From G965197405 sp965197405 (GTDB lineage Bacteria > Chloroflexota > Dehalococcoidia > Lucifugimonadales > JAGWBF01): 64,000 nt of DNA. Below, one piece after another: positions 51,401 through 60,400 of the stretch. Position 1 is the first letter of the stretch. Each line of letters starts with the position of its first letter. Under the pieces are notes generated by a model. That model was not told where the DNA came from and ran no database searches. It saw only the letters and a list, made by a program, of their open reading frames with translations. The translations under genes and the position numbers were made by a program. The stretch is from NCBI GenBank assembly GCA_965197405.1, contig OZ240206.1, forward strand, positions 1,674,001-1,738,000. The letters run 5' to 3'.

Positions 51401-51883
51401 ATGCCAGCAATAGAGGACGAAATAGGCCAGCTACTCGGGGACAAGGGTCTCACCATCGCGGTAGCCGAGGCGTGCACCGCCGGGCTGATAGGCTCCATGC
51501 TGTGCAGCGTCCCCGGAAGCTCGCGGTACTTCTACGGCGGAGTTATAACCTACACGGGAGGGTCAAAGACGCGGGTCCTAGGCGTACCCGAGGAGCTATT
51601 GCAGAGGGAAAGCTCGGTAAGCCCCGTGATAGCCCTGGAGATGGCTCGGCGGACCCGCCAGCTTCTGGATACGGACATCGGCGTCTCCACCACGGGCGTC
51701 GCCGGCCCAACGGGAGGCTCTTCGGACAAGCCCATCGGGTTGTTCTACATAGGTGTGGCTGCCCGCGATGGGTACGAAGCTACCAGGGAGCTCCGGTGGA
51801 ATGGCGACAGGAACCCCAACAGGGAGGACACGGCCAAGGCCGCTCTGGAGCTGGTGAAGGCGTACCTGTCGCAGAAATCGTGA
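51401..51883 (+). CDS. CinA C-terminal-domain protein, catalytic Ser replaced
   Basis: 160-aa stand-alone CinA-C domain, related to PncC, the nicotinamide-nucleotide amidase that recycles NMN to nicotinate mononucleotide. YFYGGVITYTGGSKTRVLGVP and VSTTGVAGPTGGSSDKPIGL are family motifs. The usual AESCTGG reads AEACTAG here (residues 22-28), so the serine reported as nucleophile in the family is an alanine at residue 24. It may be inactive, or use the neighbouring threonine. GAGGTGAGGAA precedes the ATG. Confidence 0.85.
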   Translation: MPAIEDEIGQLLGDKGLTIAVAEACTAGLIGSMLCSVPGSSRYFYGGVITYTGGSKTRVLGVPEELLQRESSVSPVIALEMARRTRQLLDTDIGVSTTGVAGPTGGSSDKPIGLFYIGVAARDGYEATRELRWNGDRNPNREDTAKAALELVKAYLSQKS

Positions 51884-51914
51884 GCCCTGCCGCCTGACTC
51901 CCGCGGTTGTAAGC

Positions 51915-52895
51915 TCAGCTGACGACCTCTCCGCCCTCCATCTGCCCGGCCTCGGAAGGTGAAGACAGGTGTGCCTCCGGCCCTTGTTGGAAAGCCGGGA
52001 GAGCCGGCAGCCTGCCTTCGTCAGCCGCGACGGCCGTTTCCATAGCGTGGATAGCCACCTCAATCTGGTCATCGCTGGGCGACCGGGTTGTGAGGCTCTG
52101 GAGCAGCAGGCCGGGGTAGCTGACGAGCTTGGTCAAGGGGTGCGCCTGATGTGCCCCGCTAAAGCGGATTATCTCGTAGCTTATGGCGGCGATGACGGGG
52201 ATAAGGACGATCCTGGAGAGGACGAGCCACGCCAGGTTCTCGCGGGGTACGAAGGTGAAGACCAGGATGGCCACCAACATCACCGTCAGCAGAAAGGCTG
52301 TGCCGCAACGGGGGTGGGCCGTTGGAAAGCGGCGTACGTTGTCCACCTCCAGGGGAAGGCGTGCCTCGTAGGTATGCACCGCCATGTGCTCGGCGCCGTG
52401 ATAGGCGAAGACCCGCCTTATATCCGGGATTAGCCCGATACCCCCGATGTAGAGTATCAGCACCGCCAGCCTTATCAGCCCTTCGACCAGGTTGTTCAGG
52501 GGGTCGGAGGTTATGACATTCTCGAAGGAGCGCGTCGCGAAGAGGGGCATGATGAAGAAGAGGCCGATTCCCAGAGCAAAGGCGATGGTCAGGGATACGC
52601 CGGTAAGCCAGCGGGGTACATCTTCCTTATTCCCGGTCTGGTCCTCCATAGCCACGTTGGCAGAACGGTTGAGGGCTTTGATTCCCAGCGCCAGAGTCTC
52701 TATGAGGACCACGATGCCCCTCACGAGGGGCGTCCGTCTGAGCTGTCCCGTGTATACCTGGCTCAGAGGCTCGGAGGTGGTATAGACCTGCCCGTTGACT
52801 CGACGCACGGCGAGGCTGAAGTAGCGTCGCCCCCTTATCATCACCCCTTCGATGACGGCCTGGCCGCCGTAGAAGAACTGGTGCTGCTCCGCCAA
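51915..52895 (-). CDS. DUF1385 membrane protein
   Basis: 326 aa with about four to five hydrophobic segments and the DUF1385 hallmarks YGGQAVIEGVMIRG at the start, AYHGAEHMAVHTYEA and HPRCGTAFLL in the middle; the His and Cys residues suggest a metal site. Function is unknown, but the gene is found beside rpmE in many bacteria, as here. It starts with TTG 52895 behind AGGGAG. Residues beyond about 285 form a low-complexity tail. Confidence 0.88.
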   Translation of the reverse strand: MAEQHQFFYGGQAVIEGVMIRGRRYFSLAVRRVNGQVYTTSEPLSQVYTGQLRRTPLVRGIVVLIETLALGIKALNRSANVAMEDQTGNKEDVPRWLTGVSLTIAFALGIGLFFIMPLFATRSFENVITSDPLNNLVEGLIRLAVLILYIGGIGLIPDIRRVFAYHGAEHMAVHTYEARLPLEVDNVRRFPTAHPRCGTAFLLTVMLVAILVFTFVPRENLAWLVLSRIVLIPVIAAISYEIIRFSGAHQAHPLTKLVSYPGLLLQSLTTRSPSDDQIEVAIHAMETAVAADEGRLPALPAFQQGPEAHLSSPSEAGQMEGGEVVS

Positions 52896-52914
52896 AACGT
52901 CTCCCTTTCAGAGG

Positions 52915-52985
52915 GTGTGGGACAAGGTATGGACACACTTCCTCTCCCTCGACGGGAGAGGATTGAGGTGAGGGTGAGAAGAAGC
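52915..52985. repeat. Family-4 dispersed sequence
   Basis: CCTCTCCCTCGACGGGAGAG followed by GATTGAGGTGAGGGTGAG, as at 20975 and 57080. It lies between rpmE and DUF1385. Confidence 0.7.
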
Positions 52986-53022
52986 CCCGAGAAGGCCGGT
53001 CTCGGTCTTCAGGGCGCAAAAA

Positions 53023-53223
53023 CTACTGTAGGTTGAACCTTCGCTTGAGCCGCTCAATCCTGCCTTCGGTGTCCACGATGCGCTGCTGCCCGGTATAGAA
53101 GGGGTGGCACTTGCTGCATATCTCGACCCGCAGGGTTGGCCTGGTCGCTCCGGTGGTAAAGGAGTTGCCGCAGGAGCAGGTAACGGTGGCGGCGTGGTAC
53201 CGGGGATGGATTTCTTTCTTCAT
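53023..53223 (-). CDS. rpmE: 50S ribosomal protein L31, zinc-binding form
   Basis: 66-aa L31 with the four zinc-binding cysteines of the C+ form: CSC in TVTCSCGNSF and CSKC in EICSKCHPFYTG. Such forms are replaced by C-minus paralogues in zinc starvation in some bacteria. It lies 6 nt after rpmA on the minus strand and before DUF1385. Confidence 0.98.
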   Translation of the reverse strand: MKKEIHPRYHAATVTCSCGNSFTTGATRPTLRVEICSKCHPFYTGQQRIVDTEGRIERLKRRFNLQ

Positions 53224-53229
53224 CGGTCT

Positions 53230-53523
53230 TTAACCTACCTTGGAATCCACAGGGGAATCAACGGGAGAGTCTACCGGATAAACGCTGGCCATGCGCTTAT
53301 TCTTGGCGGCCCACTCGAACTTGACACGGCCGTCCACGAGGGCGAAAAGGGTGAAGTCCCTGCCGAGGCCAACGTTCCGGCCTGGCCGGATGCGGGTGCC
53401 CCTCTGACGCATAATCACGTTGCCAGTGGTGACGTGCTCGCCATCAAAGCGCTTCACCCCCAGGCGTTTAGGCTTGCTGTCACGACCGTTCCGGGAGCTT
53501 CCGCCCGCTTTCTTATGGGCCAT
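53230..53523 (-). CDS. rpmA: 50S ribosomal protein L27
   Basis: 97-aa L27, whose N-terminal tail reaches the peptidyl-transferase centre. MAHKKAGGSSRNGRDSKPKR and GRNVGLGRDFTLFALVDG are diagnostic. It starts directly at Met-Ala-His-Lys-Lys, without the cleavable extension of Firmicutes L27. The C-terminus adds short repeats (VDSPVDSPVDSK). Its start overlaps the rplU stop by 1 nt. Confidence 0.98.
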   Translation of the reverse strand: MAHKKAGGSSRNGRDSKPKRLGVKRFDGEHVTTGNVIMRQRGTRIRPGRNVGLGRDFTLFALVDGRVKFEWAAKNKRMASVYPVDSPVDSPVDSKVG

Positions 53524-54143
53524 TACCTCTCACCTCCACCCCGGTCTTCGCCTGCGGGCTGGTCCTGAGTCCCGCCCTCGACTTCGTCCCGGGGACCGTC
53601 TATAGCTTCATCCTGGGGGCTTGCCTCGATTTCGTCCCGAGGCCCGTCTATAACCTCGTCTCCGCCTTCGTCCACAAGCTCATCCGTAGCCCCGTCTTCC
53701 GGGTCATCCACAGACTCATCTACGGGGCCTTCCGCGGGAGAATCTTCAGCTATCGGAATGGCTTCGGGAATCTCCTCGTAGACCGCGGCCGGGGAGTCCG
53801 GCCTTTCCGTGACCCCGACCTCCTCATCGCCCAGCATTATGGCCGTTATGGCCAGCCTGGTATAGAGTTGCCTGTGGCCCTTCTTCCTGCGATAGCGGAC
53901 CTTCCGCTTGTACTTGAAGACGATAATCTTGGCGTCCTTGCCCTGGGCCTGCACCTGGGCGAGCACGCTGGCATCGGGGACCAAGGGGTTGCCAAGGAGC
54001 AACTCGCCGTCTCTGGAGACCGCCATCACATCGGTAATCTCTACCGCGGACCCCGGTTCTACCGGGAGCTTTTCCACGTCTATTATGTCGCCCGGCTTGA
54101 CCCTGTACTGCTTGCTTCCTGTTTTAACGATTGCGTAATCCAT
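53523..54143 (-). CDS. rplU: 50S ribosomal protein L21 with a long acidic tail
   Basis: 206 aa; residues 1-103 are a normal L21 (MDYAIVKTGSKQYRVKPGD at the start, KYKRKVRYRRKKGHRQ near the end of the fold). The following 100 residues are strongly acidic with repeated segments (such as DEVIDGPRDEIEASPQ), doubling the usual length. The tail probably projects from the ribosome surface. Start ATG 54143 has GAGGA upstream, and a strong promoter precedes it. First gene of rplU-rpmA-rpmE-DUF1385. Confidence 0.97.
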   Translation of the reverse strand: MDYAIVKTGSKQYRVKPGDIIDVEKLPVEPGSAVEITDVMAVSRDGELLLGNPLVPDASVLAQVQAQGKDAKIIVFKYKRKVRYRRKKGHRQLYTRLAITAIMLGDEEVGVTERPDSPAAVYEEIPEAIPIAEDSPAEGPVDESVDDPEDGATDELVDEGGDEVIDGPRDEIEASPQDEAIDGPRDEVEGGTQDQPAGEDRGGGER

Positions 54144-54161
54144 AGCTATCCTCTATGACCT

Positions 54162-54190
54162 ATTGTATGGGCTACCCATAGGCGTGTCAA
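54162..54190 (-). promoter_or_regulatory. Promoter of the rplU operon
   Basis: Perfect TTGACA, 17-nt spacer, TACAAT on the minus strand, about 20 nt before the rplU start. Confidence 0.8.
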
Positions 54191-54209
54191 GGCAGGACCT
54201 TCCCACTAG

Positions 54210-54380
54210 CAGGGCCTTTTCATTGTCACCCCCTGTTCAAGACAGGGGCAGGCTCTGAGTGACAGGGAAGGGTCTAAAATCCTCGCCTTCTTGGGCATGC
54301 TGCTACCAAAGCATTTTAGATTCCTCACTCCGTTCGGAATGACGGCGATGGGCCGCAATTGGTTTTTAGACACCCTCTCA
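54210..54380. repeat. Main-family dispersed repeat, core type 1, variant end
   Basis: Starts CAGGGCCTTTTCATTGTCAC with the GTTCAAGACAGGGGCAGG insert and core type 1 (GGGCATGCTGCTACCAAAGC), and ends AATTGGTTTTTAGACACCCTCTCA, the variant end shared with 33735. Its end touches the stop of the next gene. Confidence 0.75.
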
Positions 54381-55607
54381 GGCTGAAACCCTCCCCAGGT
54401 CAAAGGACCTGGCCGCCAGGCCTACGATGTAATTGCCGATGGAGAGGGAGGAGGTAGCCCCCGGGGAGGGAGCGTTGAGAACGTGTATCGCGCCCCTGGT
54501 CTCCTGTATGCTGAAATCGTCCAGCAGCCTGCCCTTCCGGTCCACGGCCTGAGCGCGTACTCCCGACCCGCCCGGGGCCAGGTCCCTATCTTCGATCTCC
54601 GGCAGAAGTCGGCGGAGGTCATGGAGGAAGACCCTCTTGCTCAGCGAGCGGTGAGTTTCTCCGAGGCCGGTCTTCCAGAACTTCATGCTCATAGACCAGA
54701 AACCCGAGTAGCTCAGCGTGCCCAGCGTCTCCGCAATGTTCAAGTGGCTCTTCCTGTACCCCTCGCGGGCGAAGGCCAGCACTGCGTTGGGCCCCGCTTC
54801 CACCTCGCCGTGGATGTTCCTGGTGAAGTGGACGCCAAGGAAGGGGAACTTGGGATTCGGCACCGGGTATATCAGGGTCTTTACCAGGTGGCGGCTCTGG
54901 GGTCTCAGTGTGTAGTACTCTCCCCGGAAGGGTATGATTCTCACATCCGGCGCGACCCCCATCATCCGCGCGACCGTGTCGGCATAAAGCCCGGCGCAGT
55001 TTATCATGTATTTAGACTCCACAGGCCCCTGGGTCGTCTCCAGAAGTATAGGCCCGGCATCAGACCTGCGAATGCCCAGCACTTTTCTCTGGGTGAGAAT
55101 TTCGCCTCCACCGGCGCGTATGGTATCCGCGTATGCGTTGGCGACCACCTTGAAGTCTATTATCCCGGTGCCGGGGGCGTAGAGGGCCTTTATTCCCCTG
55201 GCATGGGGTTCGATCTCTTTCAGCCTCTCCGGGCCTATCACCTCAAGATCCTCGACGCCGTTGGCGGTCCCCCGCTGGTGGAGGTCTTCGAGGCGGCCAA
55301 GCTCGGACTCGTCGGTGGCAACGATTACCTTCCCGCACCGTTCATACCTGATGCCCTTCTCCTGGCAGAACCGGATGAGGGAGTTGACGCCGCTCACGCA
55401 GAACTGGGCCTTCTGAGAACCGGGCCTGTAGTAGATGCCCGAGTGAATCACCCCGCTGTTGTGGCCGGTCTGGTGGGCTGCCAGCTCCGCCTCTTTTTCA
55501 ATCACCGCGACCCGGCATCTGGGATATTGGCCGGTAAGCTGCAAGGCGGTGGCAAGGCCGATTATGCCGCCGCCGACAATGGTTACATCGTATTTACCAA
55601 AGTCCAT
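54378..55607 (-). CDS. lhgO: L-2-hydroxyglutarate oxidase (LhgO type)
   Basis: 409-aa FAD-dependent oxidase/dehydrogenase of the DAO superfamily that oxidises L-2-hydroxyglutarate to 2-oxoglutarate, passing electrons to the respiratory quinone pool. The FAD motif VGGGIIGLATA is at about 10-20; QTGHNSGVIHSGIYYRPGS and FLGVHFTRNIHGEVEAGPNA are specific to the LhgO group. GGAGGG precedes the ATG. It follows the Ldh2 gene by a 240-nt gap with a repeat. Confidence 0.93.
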   Translation of the reverse strand: MDFGKYDVTIVGGGIIGLATALQLTGQYPRCRVAVIEKEAELAAHQTGHNSGVIHSGIYYRPGSQKAQFCVSGVNSLIRFCQEKGIRYERCGKVIVATDESELGRLEDLHQRGTANGVEDLEVIGPERLKEIEPHARGIKALYAPGTGIIDFKVVANAYADTIRAGGGEILTQRKVLGIRRSDAGPILLETTQGPVESKYMINCAGLYADTVARMMGVAPDVRIIPFRGEYYTLRPQSRHLVKTLIYPVPNPKFPFLGVHFTRNIHGEVEAGPNAVLAFAREGYRKSHLNIAETLGTLSYSGFWSMSMKFWKTGLGETHRSLSKRVFLHDLRRLLPEIEDRDLAPGGSGVRAQAVDRKGRLLDDFSIQETRGAIHVLNAPSPGATSSLSIGNYIVGLAARSFDLGRVSA

Positions 55608-55668
55608 CCGGTCCCTCCGTCCTGCCGGGGTATGCCCTCAAGGGAAGTCGTGGATGTCCCGGTCCCTA

Positions 55669-55815
55669 CAGGGCCTTTTCCTTGTCACCCTGAGTGATAG
55701 CGAAGGGTCTAAAAGTCCTTCTCCTCAGTGTCGGTCCGCTTGCGAGGCATTTTAGATCCTTCGTCGCTCCGCTCCTCAGAATGACACGCGGTGGGGGCCT
55801 GCCCCTGCCTGGTAG
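55669..55815. repeat. Main-family dispersed repeat, divergent core
   Basis: CAGGGCCTTTTCCTTGTCAC, then TCCTTCTCCTCAGTGTCGG as a third core type, and TTTTAGATCCTTCGTCGCTC with CACGCGGTGGGGGCCTG. It fills most of the gap between the two dehydrogenase genes. Confidence 0.75.
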
Positions 55816-55847
55816 CAGACAGGTAGCTACGGCCTGACTAGCGCGCC

Positions 55848-56948
55848 CTACAGCCTGTAGGGAATGGACAGCTCGTTGCATATATCCTGGAACCACTGGA
55901 CCACCTCTTTGTGCAGGGGGATGCCGTTGGCGCGGCGCTCCTGCTCCTCCTCGGCCTCCGCCAGCCCCGCGTACAGGACCCGGTCATGGCCGGGTGCGGG
56001 AGGAGTGTTCTTGAGGTCCCGCAGGAAGTCATCCATAAGCCCCTTGAAGGTATCTACCTCGGTGAAGGCCTCTATGCTATAGGCCCCCACGAAGTGGGAG
56101 AAGTTGGGACGGCCCGGGAACATGCCGTAGCCGGTGCCGGACAGCACACCGCAGAGTATGTCCACGATGCAGGAGAGGCCGTAGCCCTTGTGAGAGCCCG
56201 ACTCCCGGGTGCTCCCCAGAGGGAGGAGGCTGTTGCGACTGGGGCTTGACGGCCCCCATGAAGCCGGGACTTCCATGGACTCCATGATGGGACTGCCATC
56301 GTCGTCGGCCAGCCAGCCCGGAGGGACCGGGTTGCCCAAACGCTGGACCAGGCGGATCTTGTTGCCGGCCACCACGCTGGTAGCGGCGTCGAAGACGAAG
56401 GGAGGTTCCTCCCCGGCGGGCGCCGCCAGAGCGATGGGGTTTGTGCCCAACCTGGGCTCCGCTCCAAAGGTGGGCAGTACCAGGGGCGGGCATCCGGTCA
56501 TGGATATGCCTATCATGTCATGCTTGAGGGCCATCATGGCGTGATAAGAGGCCATGCCCATGTGGCGACCGTTCGATATGGTGACCATGCCCACTCCCAC
56601 GTTCCGGGCTTTTTCGATGGCGATTTCCATAGCCTTGGGGGCTACGATGATGCCCAGTCCTGCGTCGGAATCTATGTTGGCGGTGGCCGGAGTCTGGCGT
56701 ACTATCTTCCAGTTGGGCCTGGGGTTAATATCCCCCTTATTGTAGTCGGCAACGTAAACACGGAGCATGTTGGACACGCCGTGGCTCTCCACCCCTCTGA
56801 GGTCGGCGCTTACCAGAGCATCAGTGGCAAGGCGGGCATCTTCAGGGGGAACGTTCATCTTCTCGAAGATGGCGGTGACGGTGGCCCTCAGAGAGTCCTC
56901 CTGGACACGCACGGCATCTTCCTCTTTGACGTGGAACTGTTCGAGCAC
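55848..56948 (-). CDS. Malate/L-lactate dehydrogenase family (Ldh2) enzyme
   Basis: 366-aa NAD(P)-dependent 2-hydroxyacid dehydrogenase of the Ldh2/MDG type (malate, L-lactate, ureidoglycolate or sulfolactate). The catalytic His in DLRGVESHGVSNM, the NGRHMGMASYHA segment and the GSHKGYGLSCIVDILCG region are family-typical. GTG 56948 has AGGAGGT 5 nt upstream; the longer frame to 57065 has none. The substrate is undetermined; the neighbour LhgO suggests hydroxyacid use. Confidence 0.92.
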   Translation of the reverse strand: MLEQFHVKEEDAVRVQEDSLRATVTAIFEKMNVPPEDARLATDALVSADLRGVESHGVSNMLRVYVADYNKGDINPRPNWKIVRQTPATANIDSDAGLGIIVAPKAMEIAIEKARNVGVGMVTISNGRHMGMASYHAMMALKHDMIGISMTGCPPLVLPTFGAEPRLGTNPIALAAPAGEEPPFVFDAATSVVAGNKIRLVQRLGNPVPPGWLADDDGSPIMESMEVPASWGPSSPSRNSLLPLGSTRESGSHKGYGLSCIVDILCGVLSGTGYGMFPGRPNFSHFVGAYSIEAFTEVDTFKGLMDDFLRDLKNTPPAPGHDRVLYAGLAEAEEEQERRANGIPLHKEVVQWFQDICNELSIPYRL

Positions 56949-57079
56949 CTGAGACCTCCTGACAGCTATTACGATAGGCAATGTACGGGACAGCAATATG
57001 ATACATACTTGCCCTCCCTTCGGCAAGCTCAGGCACGGCATGTGCAAAGTCGGCACAAATGTCACAAGAGAGGTTTAAG

Positions 57080-57190
57080 AAGTCCCTTCTCCCTTGACGG
57101 GAGAAGGCTAGGATGAGGGTGACAGCCTTGCTGAAGGGAACGCCCCCTCACCCTAACCCTCTCCCGCGAGGGGAGAGGGGACTTTGCACA
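57080..57190. repeat. Family-4 sequence, inverted pair
   Basis: CTTCTCCCTTGACGGGAGAA and GGCTAGGATGAGGGTGACAG on one side, CCCCCTCACCCTAACCCTCT and CCCGCGAGGGGAGAGGGGAC on the other. The two halves are roughly inverted copies of the same sequence. The rest of 56949-57419 shows no gene. Confidence 0.75.
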
Positions 57191-57419
57191 GCTCCAGCAA
57201 GCCAGGCACGGCCCGTTGACAACTCCTGGGCTGGAAAGTAACATTCTAACCATTCCGATATGATACATACTTTATAGGGCCTATTCTTGCAACGCCATCA
57301 AGTATTATGACAGAAACCAACCTAGACCTGAAATCAGCGGGGGATTTTTACGATGGGAAGGTTATGATGCCCCGGAGGGCATCCGCTCCGGCCTGACTAA
57401 AGCCTGATTGAAGAAGGGA

Positions 57420-60400
57420 GTGGTGGGTAAAAAAAGCGGGATAGGGGTGCTCCTCTGGCTCCTCCCCCGGCGTCTTCGTTCCTCATGGCTGCTCCTGGCC
57501 ATTACCTCTTTCGGCATATTGGCCGCCGTTACCCTGATGGCCATCGGGGCCGTCTACTCTCGTGGGCTGGCCGAAGGTGGGCTCCGCCACGAGCTGGCGT
57601 CCGTCGCTCCTACGACCCTGGACGCCCAGGCGCTCATACGGAACAGGCCCCTGGGCCCAGCTGACTACGAGAAGCTGCGTCCTGCCGTGGAAGAGGTCAC
57701 AGCGGCGCGCCTGGGATATATGCTGGAGTATACCCACCGGTTTGGCCGCACCGAGCAGAACCTGCCCCTGGTGCGGGTTGGGGAAGCGGAAGCCCCTTCG
57801 TTCAATTCCCCCCTGGGGCAACCCTTTTTCATCACCGACTTCGACAAGCACTCGAGGCTGGTGGAGGGCCGTTGGCCCGAGGCTGACCCCGTACTGCATG
57901 ACAAGGGCGTGGACCTGGAGATGGTGGTGGGGAAGCGGGCCGGGGAGTACATGAGACTGGGCATAGGTTCTCAGATACACATCTTCCCTTTCAGGACGGA
58001 CCCATCGGAGCGGATTACCCTCACCGTAACGGGCCTGGCAGAACCCCTGGACACCCGGGAAGATTATTGGATGGGTCTCTCGCCCAGCAACTACTATAAC
58101 GTGCAGGAGGGCGGATTCGACAGGCCGGTCCTGGTCCCGATATACGTCCCGGAAAAGCTCTTCTTCAGTGGCCTGGGCGCTCGCTACCCCACCCTGGTGG
58201 GCGATTACGGATGGTTCCTATTTCTCGACCCGGGCGTCCTTACCGCATCGAGAGTGATTCCGACTCAAGATGCCCTGGAAGGCCTGGAGACGGACTTAAA
58301 CAAGCAGTTTCCCCATTCCCTGCTGCTCACCGGCCTCGGAAACGCCCTCGACGATTACGAAAGAGACCTGACCCATGCCAGGGTGCCTCTCTTCCTTTTC
58401 ATCTCACTGGTGGTGCTGGTTATCCTCTATTTCCTGGTCCTGCTCATGGGGCTGCTGTCCCGCACCCGGAGCGATGAGGCCAGTCTCTTGAGGAGCCGGG
58501 GAGCCAGTATGCTCCAGGTGAGCGGGCTTCTGGCTTTTGGAGAGGGGATAGTCGTCCTCCTGGCGATAGCCCTCGGTCCCTTCCTGGCCCTCGTGATAGT
58601 GCGTCACCTGTTGCTGGGGACCATAAACCCTGCGGGAGACGGCGGCCCCGTGTCGGTGGGACTCTCGGCGGATATGTTCGTCATGGGCGCCGTCGGGGGA
58701 CTTCTGAGCCTGGCGGTGCTGATAGTCTCCGGGGCGGGCCTGGCTCGCCTTGGCATAGTGGAGTTCCTGAAAGAGAGGGCCAGGCCGCCCACAGTGCCCC
58801 TCATACACAGGTACTACATAGATATACTGGTGCTGGCGCTGATAGGGCTGGTGTGGTGGCAGATTCACGACCGGGGAGGTTTCCTGGAAAGGGACGTGCT
58901 GAGCGGGGCGCTCGAGGGGGACATCAGCCTGCGCTTGGGTCCGGTGCTGGTGCTGCTTGGAGCGGCCCTCCTGCTGCTGCGAGTCCTGCCACTGCTGGTA
59001 AACGTCGCGGCCTGGGCGGCCAGCTTCCTGGGGCCGGCATGGGTCTCCTTCGCCCTTACCCGCGTCGCCCGCGACCCCCTGCCCCACGGTTCCCTGGCCG
59101 TTATCCTGCTGCTCGCCTCCGCTCTGGGCATCTTTGGGGCTACTTTTCAGTCCACCCTCTCGAGGAGCCAGCGAGACCAGGCCCTTTACAAAACGGGGGG
59201 GGACCTGGTGGTCAAATCCCCGACGTTTTTCAGTCCAACCCAGGCGGAGTTGGCCGGCGTAGAGGGCGTCCAGACCATCAGCCCCGTCGTCCGCGGCGCG
59301 GGGACTCTCCTGGATGGCCTGCCCGGGGCCTCCACTACCCTGATAAGCCTGGACCCCGGCACGCTGCACGATACCGCATGGTTCAGGGATGATTTCGCCG
59401 ACAAGGATCTTCCGAGGCTGCTCAACCCTCTCCGGAACGGCGCTCCTCTCGTCAACGGAGGTCAGGTCAGAAGCGGAGAAAACGTCCGGCGGATTGAGGA
59501 GAGGTCGCGGGGCATAGTCCTCCCAATCGAGGCGGAGCACGTCGGCGTCTGGGTGAAGTTCTTCACCAGAGGTTTGGGCCAGGGCCAGTCCGAGCGAAAA
59601 GTGGTCCTGTGGATGCGCATATCCGGGGTTGAAGGCAACTACCGCAGCCTGATTTTAGAGCACCGGCCACCCCCTGGTACAAGGGTCGAAGGCGCGGCAG
59701 ACCAGGCCGCCAACGCCTCAGAGACCCCTCTGCCCCTGGGCGACGACTGGAACTATTTCGAGGCCCCTCTACCGGAAGACACCTTCTTCATCCAACCACC
59801 CTTCAGCGTGGTATCCGTCTTCATCACAGCCGTCTCCAGGGGCAGCGTCACCGTGCTACCCCCGGGCAGCATGGGCCTGGACGACGTTACCGTGAGAGGC
59901 CCTTCTATCCGGCCCAATGGGGCCGTTGTCGAGGGGTACGAGGAGGCTGCCGGCGCGTGGGTGGCGGTCCCGGGCACCAAGCCCACGCCGGACACGATGG
60001 AGCGCACGTCCCAGGCCGCCCGGAGCGGTCGTTTCGGACTCGCTTTTTCCTGGATGGAGTCCCTGGGGACTGCTCCCCGTGGAATCTTCATGCCCCCTGG
60101 CCTCTTCCCCCTGCCCGCTATCGGCGGCCCCATCTTCGGAGTGGGGCAGGAACTGCGTGTCCGCTCTCAAGGGGGGGTGATAGTGCCCTTTGTGGTACGG
60201 GACGTGACCGATTATTTCCCCACCGTTCTCGAGCCGTCGCGGCCCTTCCTGCTGGTGTCATTGGAGGAGTACAGCAAGTACGTGAGACGTATGCACGGGG
60301 GAGAGGTGGACACTCCCAGCGAGTTCTGGGTCTCCCTGGAGGATGACGCTGACCGGGGCCAGGCCATTGTCTCCATGTCCCACAACCTGAGTCCCTTCGC

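Noticed and set aside
9077..55815. Dispersed repeats as insertion sequences
   Set aside because: None carries a transposase frame, and copies are only 100-200 nt long, so they can at most be non-autonomous elements.
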